This document shows positions 7,212 through 12,296 of a stretch of DNA of 12,296 nt, piece by piece. The notes beneath the pieces were generated by a model, which made no database searches, was not told the DNA's origin, and saw only the letters and a program-made list of their open reading frames with translations. The stretch spans positions 1-12,296 of the forward strand of contig JAEUQE010000252.1 in the NCBI GenBank assembly GCA_016789785.1, in the 5' to 3' direction. Source of the DNA: Bryobacterales bacterium (lineage in GTDB: Bacteria; Acidobacteriota; Terriglobia; Bryobacterales; Bryobacteraceae). Each line of letters opens with the position of its first letter. The first letter of the stretch is position 1. The position numbers were made by a program, and so were the translations under genes.

Positions 7212-7239
7212 TTGCAGATCTCGTCCAAAGCGTAACCCT

Positions 7240-7470
7240 ATGAACTCAGCCGCACAGAAAACCAACAAAGCCCTGCTTCGTGTTGTGATTGATCAGACCA
7301 AGGAGGCCGAAGAGAATGCGCGCAAGCAGATCTCTTCGCTCGGTGTGGGCAGCACTACCGCCGATTTGGCGTTGAAGCGCTGCGAGTACCTGGAGAATGC
7401 GGTACTTCAACTCGTGGTCGCCCTGCGCAACACGGTTCGCGTGCTCAATGAGGTGGTGGACGACCTGTAA
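7240..7470 (+). CDS. Small helical protein, unknown function
   Basis: 76-aa protein I do not recognise. Residues 1-32 are polar and mostly helical (KTNKALLRVVIDQTKEAEE), a Gly/Ser turn (SSLGVGSTTAD) follows at about 33-43, and residues 44-76 form a long amphipathic helix with regularly spaced Leu/Val that ends in VVDDL; one Cys is present. This suggests a helical hairpin able to dimerise. No signal peptide or membrane segment is seen. The ATG at 7240 is preferred to in-frame TTG/ATG starts at 7177/7180 because the extra residues are Arg-rich and a candidate promoter ends at 7211, but no good Shine-Dalgarno sequence precedes it. Gene reality is supported by the orderly helical pattern only. 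Confidence 0.6.
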   Translation: MNSAAQKTNKALLRVVIDQTKEAEENARKQISSLGVGSTTADLALKRCEYLENAVLQLVVALRNTVRVLNEVVDDL

Positions 7471-7970
7471 GGACCGAACCTCGCGGGGTGTGTGGATACT
7501 CCGAACGAATTGCCTCCAGCGGGCGCAGGCGGAGCGCGTCCCGGCCGGCGATCTCGCCCGTCACCACCGCCACCAGTGTCACAAACGGGGACTAACTACT
7601 CGCAGTAACCTCCCATCCCAGGCGAGTTTGAACCTGCGAAACACGACCGACAGCATGAGGCTCGCGAAAGGTCGAGGAGACGAAACCGCGCCCGCGCTCA
7701 GGCCGCGGGCGGCGAATTCGATCGCGTGGACAACCAGACCTGACGTGGGGCGCCGCCGATCGCCTGGAGGATCGCAATCTGGGGCAGCAGCCTTCGCCGG
7801 GCCGCCGCCGCCAGCAGCGCCCGAGTGCAACGCCGTACACGGCCGTGACCGCCGACACCGCGCCAGCGCCGGCACGCTCGCCTTGCGATCGCGGATACGG
7901 CCGATCGAAACTCCGCGCGGCTGACCAGCGGGATGGAGGGCAACACCTTCGCGAGCCGGGAGCGGATTTC
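7445..7970 (-). pseudogene. Decayed C-terminal remnant of an FtsX-like ABC transporter permease
   Basis: Read on the minus strand, pieces of a MacB/FtsX-type permease C-terminus appear in the right order but in different frames: EIRSRLAKVLPSIPLVSRAE (about 7970-7910), SAVTAVYGVALG (about 7858-7820, second frame), LLPQIAILQAIGGAPRQVW (about 7790-7735, back in the first frame), LVVHAIEFAARGL (about 7740-7700, third frame) and GRDALRLRPLEAIRSE (about 7550-7500, second frame), ending at a stop at 7445-7447. The IAIL-AIG-P-R-QV segment and the final A-RL-PLEA-R-E are family hallmarks of the cytoplasmic loop after helix 2 and the C-terminus. At least three frameshifts and the loss of the N-terminal part make it non-functional. 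It overlaps the end of the plus-strand small gene by 26 nt and starts just beyond the receptor gene. Identification is by motif reading. Confidence 0.6.
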
Positions 7971-7975
7971 GTGTT

Positions 7976-8013
7976 CGCTGCGGCGAACGTGGGGTTCCGG
8001 GTTCGCCGCAGCG
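7976..8013 (-). terminator. Strong 13-bp hairpin after the TonB-dependent receptor gene
   Basis: CGCTGCGGCGAAC (7976-7988) and GTTCGCCGCAGCG (8001-8013) are perfect inverted copies with a 12-nt loop. On the minus strand the hairpin begins 11 nt after the TAA of the receptor gene. It is followed by AACACGAAATC instead of a T-tract, so it is not a canonical rho-independent terminator; a T-less terminator or an mRNA 3'-end stabiliser is plausible. Confidence 0.5.
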
Positions 8014-8016
8014 GGT

Positions 8017-8037
8017 CTTCCGGCTTAGAACCGGAAG
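8017..8037 (-). repeat. Hairpin spanning the receptor stop codon
   Basis: CTTCCGG (8017-8023) and CCGGAAG (8031-8037) form a perfect 7-bp stem whose 7-nt loop holds the TAA stop (8025-8027) of the receptor gene. Only 3 nt separate it from the 13-bp hairpin at 7976-8013, giving two consecutive stems at the mRNA end. Confidence 0.5.
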
Positions 8038-11000
8038 CGCATTCCGATCTCGATCCGGCGCATGTCGAGCACGTTTGTCAGGGTGTAATGCCCGACGCCG
8101 TTCCGGTACTGATTGAACTTCTCGGCGTTGGTGGCGTTGGGGCTGCGGCTGACCAGATTGGCGACCAACTGGTCGGGCGAATTGAACAACGAGTAGCCGT
8201 CGCTCAGATTGGCGCCCTTCATCTTGAACTGGTGTGAAGTGTTCAATTCCTGGCGCCTCACCTGGTTGAACGGGTTGAACATGCTGGCGCGAAGTTCCAA
8301 CCCCATTCCTTCACGAATGCGGAAGTTCTTGCTGATGTTGATGTCGTTGGAGAAGGTTCCCGGCGACCAGAGATAGTTGCGCGATCCCATTCCATCTCCC
8401 GGAATGCCGGGCAGCAGGAAAGGATCGATGTTGTAACTGCGGGCGATGTTGCCCGTTCCGGTGTTCGGATTGGCGGTCGGCATCAACCGCGGCCCAAAGT
8501 CGGGACTGCCGGTGAACATGTTGTTGATGTTCGCCACGCCTTGCGTATTATTGGCATATTGCATGCTGATGCCCGGAGTCAAGGGCTGCCCGGTGTAGAA
8601 GTTCATCAGGTGGGCGATGCCCCACTCGTCGAACACCTGCCGCAAAACGGGATTCTTCCAGCCCATCTTCTTCGCCAGACTCGGCACATCGTAGGTGTAG
8701 TTCACCGCGACGACATGATTCCGGTCGTTATTCGCGACGAAGCCTGTGTAATCCTTCCAGAAATAGTAGAACGGGCCCTGGCTCTCCGTTTCGGTGAGCA
8801 GTTTGCCATAAGTGTGGCTGAACTGCACGGTGATACCGCGGCTCAGGCGCTTGTTGAGATTGGTCTGCAACGAATGGTAGCGGGCGTTGGCGACGTTGGT
8901 GATCAGATTCAGATTCCCCATGCCGCGGAACGGCCGCATGAGATTGCTGTCCACGGCGCGCGTGCCGGGTAACGGTCCGGGGTTCGACGCGGAGATCGGG
9001 CCCGCAAAGTTGTTGCCGGCCAGGCGCGGGTCGATGAACTCGTTGCGCCAGGCAGTGCCGGGCAGAACCTGATTGATGTTGAAGTTCATCGTCTGATGAC
9101 GCTGCACATTGCCGATATAGGCGACATCCAGCACCATGCTGAATGGCAGTTCCCGCTGGATCGACATGGAGAAGTCGTAGATTGTCGGGACGTGATTGCT
9201 CGACTCATCGAGCGCGCCGAAGTTGCGCGGCGACAGGCGTTTCACGGTTGACGACGTAAGAGTGGTCAGGCTGGTTTGGCGGTAGTCCACAAAGTCGGCT
9301 AATCCGTTCTCGTACGTGTTGACGGCTTGTGTGATCGATGGCCGGTTGTAGGACCAGCCGAAACCGCCGCGCAACACGGTGCGATTGGCGAACTGCCAGG
9401 CGAAGCCGCCGCGTGGGGAGAGCAAAAGGAAGTTGGGATTCCGTACGCCCGTCTTCCCGAGCGCACCGCCAAGGGGGACGACGCCATTTAACGGATCGCC
9501 GGAGCCGGGGACGAGTGCATAGAGCAAAGCTCCCGTGACGTTCATCGGCAGCGGGTTGTTAGGGAACGCGGGATCGATCAGGCGCCGCGTGTTGGTTGGA
9601 TCCGGAACATAGAACCTCGGCGCTTTCGCGGGGTCCCACAGAGCGGGCACGAACACGGCGTCGAGAGTCTTGGCGGGCTGGGTGTTGAACTCCGTCGGGA
9701 TATGATAGAAACGCAGCCCGTAATCGAGAGTGAGGGTGGAAGTGACTTTCCAGGTGTCCTGCAGGAAGAAATGGAAGTCCTGATACTTGGAAAGCTTCCT
9801 GGCTGAGTTACTCACCTGGCGGAATTGCGACAAAGAGCCGGTAATCAGATTGGCGGGACTGTAACCCCAATCGAAATCGCTCGACGTATTCACGCCGAAA
9901 TTGAAACTTCCCTTATAGATCGAGTTGTCGATCTCGTCCTTCTTGTTGAGAATGAACTGGCCGCCCCACTTGATCACGTGGGAACCCTTGGTCCACGTCC
10001 AGGTGTTGGCGATCTGCGTCTCCGGCGCGCGGGCGTACCAGGGGAAGCGGTTGAACTGGAAGTCCTGATAGCCGGTTCCGGCGATTTCCGGAAGGATCTT
10101 CGCGTCTACTGGGAATATGAGCGGAAGGCCGGAGAGTCCCAATTTGGCGGGGTCCACTTTGGCTGAATCCTGCAGAATATCGATGGGCGCGTTGACGAAG
10201 TCTTTCTGCCAGTTGAATAATGTCTCGCTGACGAGGGTGGCGGAGAAGATCTTTGTCAGGTTTCCGGTAAGTGCCTTGTCGGGCCGGTTCCAGCCGGTAA
10301 CCACGAACGGCAGGCGGTCGCCGGCCGCCCAGGTGATGAGGTCGCGGTAACGCTGATAGTCGTAGGAGAACCTTACATAGGCGCGCATCGAGTCATTGAT
10401 GTTCCAGTCGACTTTGCCAACGTTCAGGTAGCGCTTATCCTCGCGAGAGTACTGATTCAGATAGTTGTTGTTGGTCTCATTCTTGAGGTTCGGCTCGGGA
10501 TAAATGTTCATCAATGCCTGTCCGAGCGGGTTCACCATGCTGCGCGGAACGATGTTGTTGGGCAGGAGTTGGGGTGTGCCGGAAGCCTGAGTGCCCGGCA
10601 GATAGATGGTGGGGCGGGTGCCGTCGGCATTCACGGTCTGGGAGAAATCGCCGAGCCGTTCGAGCGCGGTGGGTACACGCACCTGCTGGCTGATGGTCGG
10701 CGAATCCTGCTTCAGGTTTTCGTGGTTGAAGAAGAAGAATACCTTGTCCTTCTTGATCGGGCCGCCGAGGTTGCCGCCGAAGTAATTGTAGCGGTAGCGG
10801 GGATTGCCGAGCCCGAAGTAGGCGCGATCCCAAGGGGTGGCATTCAGTTTCTCGTTGCGGAGGTAGTCCCACGCGGTCGCATGCCACGAGTTGGTGCCTG
10901 ACTTGGTTACGATGTTGATCACAACACCGGCGCGGATACCATACTCGGCCTGGAAGTTGTTGGTGAGGACCGCCACTTCCTGGATGGATTCGAGGCTGGG

Positions 11001-11642
11001 AGTGACGGTGGTCTTCGAGTCGCTGCCGTGATCGACGTTGGAGCCACCATCCAGGTTCACCTGCGTCTGGTTGCTCGCCTTGCCGTTGACACGGAAGTCG
11101 CCGTAACCGTCATAACTGGCTTCGCGCCCGTTGATGGCCTGCACATTGCGAGGCGCCGAGCCGGGGATGATCTTGAGCAGCGTCGCCCAGTTGCGGCCCT
11201 GGAGCGGCATGTCGGTGACCTGTTTCGACTGGATGGTTTCGTTGCGCACGGCGCTTTCGGTGGCGAGGACGGCGATGTCCGCGGTGACGTCGACAACTGT
11301 GGACGGGCCGCCGCCGAGTTCGAGTTTCACCCGGCCAAGCGCCAAGGTCTGAAACGCGTTGAGTTCAATGTTCTCGACCGACTTGGTTTTGAAGCCGGCC
11401 GCGGTGATGGTGAGAGTGTACTTACTTGCCACCAGCGAAGGAAGCGTGAAGAGCCCGAGTTCATTGGTCGCGGTGACACGCTCGGTATTGGTGGAAAGTT
11501 GAATGATCTTGATGGTTGCGTTTGGGATTGCGGAATCGGTTTGGTCGATGACAGTGCCGGTAATGGAGCCCAGGCCTGACTGCCCGCTCAACGGCACGCA
11601 TGCGACGGATAGGAGAATGGCAAATGGAAAGATCTGTTTCAT
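8025..11642 (-). CDS. TonB-dependent receptor, Oar-like, with carboxypeptidase-regulatory-like domain
   Basis: 1205-aa outer-membrane receptor. Residues 1-20 are a signal peptide; about 24-112 form a carboxypeptidase-regulatory-like beta-sandwich (GSITGTVIDQTDSAIPNATI...); about 115-250 are the plug (QVTDMPLQGRNW, DFRVNGKASNQTQVNLDGG, NFQAEYGIRAGVVINIVTKSG); the rest is a long beta-barrel ending in IEIGMRFRF, with the terminal Phe expected for outer-membrane assembly. Length and order match the very large receptor family of Acidobacteria, thought to import plant- or microbe-derived oligosaccharides or other large compounds; the substrate cannot be read from sequence. The ATG at 11642 has GAGGT 5 nt upstream (11648-11652). 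Two hairpins follow the stop. No TonB/ExbBD genes are nearby. A Tat-exported cupin gene is divergent. Confidence 0.95.
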   Translation of the reverse strand: MKQIFPFAILLSVACVPLSGQSGLGSITGTVIDQTDSAIPNATIKIIQLSTNTERVTATNELGLFTLPSLVASKYTLTITAAGFKTKSVENIELNAFQTLALGRVKLELGGGPSTVVDVTADIAVLATESAVRNETIQSKQVTDMPLQGRNWATLLKIIPGSAPRNVQAINGREASYDGYGDFRVNGKASNQTQVNLDGGSNVDHGSDSKTTVTPSLESIQEVAVLTNNFQAEYGIRAGVVINIVTKSGTNSWHATAWDYLRNEKLNATPWDRAYFGLGNPRYRYNYFGGNLGGPIKKDKVFFFFNHENLKQDSPTISQQVRVPTALERLGDFSQTVNADGTRPTIYLPGTQASGTPQLLPNNIVPRSMVNPLGQALMNIYPEPNLKNETNNNYLNQYSREDKRYLNVGKVDWNINDSMRAYVRFSYDYQRYRDLITWAAGDRLPFVVTGWNRPDKALTGNLTKIFSATLVSETLFNWQKDFVNAPIDILQDSAKVDPAKLGLSGLPLIFPVDAKILPEIAGTGYQDFQFNRFPWYARAPETQIANTWTWTKGSHVIKWGGQFILNKKDEIDNSIYKGSFNFGVNTSSDFDWGYSPANLITGSLSQFRQVSNSARKLSKYQDFHFFLQDTWKVTSTLTLDYGLRFYHIPTEFNTQPAKTLDAVFVPALWDPAKAPRFYVPDPTNTRRLIDPAFPNNPLPMNVTGALLYALVPGSGDPLNGVVPLGGALGKTGVRNPNFLLLSPRGGFAWQFANRTVLRGGFGWSYNRPSITQAVNTYENGLADFVDYRQTSLTTLTSSTVKRLSPRNFGALDESSNHVPTIYDFSMSIQRELPFSMVLDVAYIGNVQRHQTMNFNINQVLPGTAWRNEFIDPRLAGNNFAGPISASNPGPLPGTRAVDSNLMRPFRGMGNLNLITNVANARYHSLQTNLNKRLSRGITVQFSHTYGKLLTETESQGPFYYFWKDYTGFVANNDRNHVVAVNYTYDVPSLAKKMGWKNPVLRQVFDEWGIAHLMNFYTGQPLTPGISMQYANNTQGVANINNMFTGSPDFGPRLMPTANPNTGTGNIARSYNIDPFLLPGIPGDGMGSRNYLWSPGTFSNDINISKNFRIREGMGLELRASMFNPFNQVRRQELNTSHQFKMKGANLSDGYSLFNSPDQLVANLVSRSPNATNAEKFNQYRNGVGHYTLTNVLDMRRIEIGMRFRF

Positions 11643-11682
11643 TTATTACCTCGAGAAACGCTGTTACGACTTCTGGGGCAAT

Positions 11683-11691
11683 CATATATCA
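11683..11691 (-). promoter_or_regulatory. Candidate extended -10 promoter of the receptor gene
   Basis: On the minus strand TGA-TATATG, with an overlapping TATGAT at 11681-11686, forms an extended -10-like element about 40 nt before the ATG at 11642. No convincing -35 box is seen; the upstream sequence is C-rich on this strand. Confidence 0.35.
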
Positions 11692-11802
11692 GTGCGGCGC
11701 GGGTGGCGAGGGGGGGGCGAAACCTCGTAAAAGCCATGTTGCGTCCACCGAGGCCGCGCACGCGGCTGGCACAAGCGACACACCGTCCGGATATGAAAGA
11801 CG

Positions 11803-11825
11803 CAAGGTACGCATTTGCTACCTTG
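11803..11825. promoter_or_regulatory. Inverted repeat in the receptor/cupin divergent region
   Basis: Perfect 7-bp inverted repeat CAAGGTA (11803-11809) - 9 nt - TACCTTG (11819-11825). It lies 26 to 44 nt before the possible cupin starts at 11852 and 11870, where an operator would be expected. The protein that would bind it is unknown, and a chance occurrence cannot be excluded. Confidence 0.35.
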
Positions 11826-11869
11826 TTGCGGTGCTGAAGCAGTAGCATGGAATGGGAACGAAGAACTTC

Positions 11870-12296
11870 ATGTTGAACCGCAGGCGATTCGGCGTGCTGC
11901 TGGCGAGTCTGGACTGCGCTGGAGCCGGTTTCGCAGCCGGCCGCGCTGCCGAAGCCATTCCACTCTCGCGCAACGGATGGGTGCCCAACAATGAGCATCT
12001 TCCTGTGCTGTGGTATCACGGCGCGGTGGACTCGTCGGGCGATGCAGCTTCAAGGATGGAAGCCATCTTCCAGCGCAACGGCTGGCCCGCCGCGTGGCGC
12101 AATGGAGTCTATCCTTTCCATCACTACCATTCCACGGCGCATGAAGTGCTCGGGTTTGCGCGAGGACACGCGCTGCTCGTGTTGGGTGGCGAGAACGGGA
12201 AGCAGGTGAACATCAAAGCGGGCGATGTGGTGCTGCTGCCTGCGGGCACAGGCCACTGCCGCATCGAAGCTTCTTCGGATTTCCTCGTGATTGGTG
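11870..12296 (+). CDS. Tat-exported YjlB-like cupin, 5' part only
   Basis: First 142 residues of a cupin cut by the window edge; the frame stays open to the last base. The N-terminus [14 protein letters not shown] is a twin-arginine-type signal (N-R-R-R-F at residues 3-7) with an Ala-rich cleavage region near 20-27. The cupin core follows: [21 protein letters not shown] (about 67-87), then [20 protein letters not shown] (91-110), then the second motif [14 protein letters not shown] (117-130). H85, H87, H91 and H129 are candidate metal ligands. This is the pattern of the YjlB family of about 160-170 aa, normally cytoplasmic and of unknown function, so export would be unusual. An in-frame ATG at 11852 would add six residues; neither start has a clear Shine-Dalgarno sequence. 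It is divergent from the receptor gene. Confidence 0.8.
   Translation, partial: MLNRRRFGVLLASLDCAGAGFAAGRAAEAIPLSRNGWVPNNEHLPVLWYHGAVDSSGDAASRMEAIFQRNGWPAAWRNGVYPFHHYHSTAHEVLGFARGHALLVLGGENGKQVNIKAGDVVLLPAGTGHCRIEASSDFLVIG

Larger units (their letters stand above)
6761..7239. other. 479-bp region without a supported gene
   Basis: Upstream of the DUF4198 gene (minus) and of the small helical-protein gene (plus). It contains the promoters of both, an orphan plus-strand terminator (6941-6965) and nested inverted repeats (7087-7167). For DUF4198, TGC-TACGAT on the minus strand (6831-6839) could be an extended -10 element, without a clear -35. Frames of 60-160 codons here show no family features and are probably chance frames in GC-rich DNA. 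A non-coding RNA is possible but I recognise none. Confidence 0.45.

Noticed and set aside
7397..7924. 175-codon plus-strand frame across the permease remnant
   Set aside because: Starts inside the small helical-protein gene in another frame and runs antisense to the permease fragments; low-complexity Arg/Ala/Pro content.

Overview
The window looks like chromosomal DNA of an acidobacterium, most likely of the Bryobacterales / Candidatus Solibacter group. This rests on gene content seen in the sequence: two proteins with the TIGR03435 (DUF3738) domain, which is massively expanded in Solibacter, one of them fused to a BlaR1-type M56 peptidase beside a BlaI-type repressor, and a very long Oar-like TonB-dependent receptor with an N-terminal carboxypeptidase-regulatory-like domain. 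The DNA is GC-rich, and most long reading frames opposite the real genes are shadows. I see no rRNA, tRNA, CRISPR array or insertion sequence.

Layout. (1) Positions 1-3031, minus strand: a secreted stand-alone TIGR03435 protein (2219-3031), then a blaI-like repressor (1722-2108) overlapping a blaR1-like M56/TIGR03435 fusion (94-1725) by an ATGA, closed by an intrinsic terminator (25-72). The repressor has a good sigma70-type promoter only 7 nt from its ATG and so is probably translated from a leaderless mRNA. (2) Positions 3327-5927, plus strand: an FAD-dependent oxidoreductase of the UDP-galactopyranose-mutase/HemY-like type, a translationally coupled GtrA-family membrane protein, and a small four-helix membrane protein. 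(3) 5939-6760, minus strand: an exported DUF4198 protein, convergent with the membrane-protein gene. (4) 6761-7239: about 480 bp without a convincing gene, but with an orphan intrinsic terminator and nested inverted repeats. (5) 7240-7470, plus strand: a small helical protein of unknown function. (6) 7445-7970, minus strand: the decayed C-terminal part of an FtsX-like ABC permease, with several frameshifts. (7) 8025-11642, minus strand: the TonB-dependent receptor, whose 3' end carries two strong consecutive hairpins. (8) From 11870 to the window edge, plus strand: the first part of a Tat-exported YjlB-like cupin, divergent from the receptor.

How the genes may work together. The BlaI/M56 pair is a repressor plus membrane-protease signalling module. 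In classical BlaR1 the extracytoplasmic C-terminus binds beta-lactams; here a TIGR03435 domain occupies that place, and the adjacent secreted TIGR03435 protein ends in a closely similar sequence, so an unknown envelope ligand or a protein-protein signal is more likely than a beta-lactam. The oxidoreductase/GtrA pair suggests cell-envelope glycan or polyprenyl-linked sugar metabolism. The receptor/cupin pair sits on a shared 227-bp divergent control region with an inverted repeat. These links are inferences from position.
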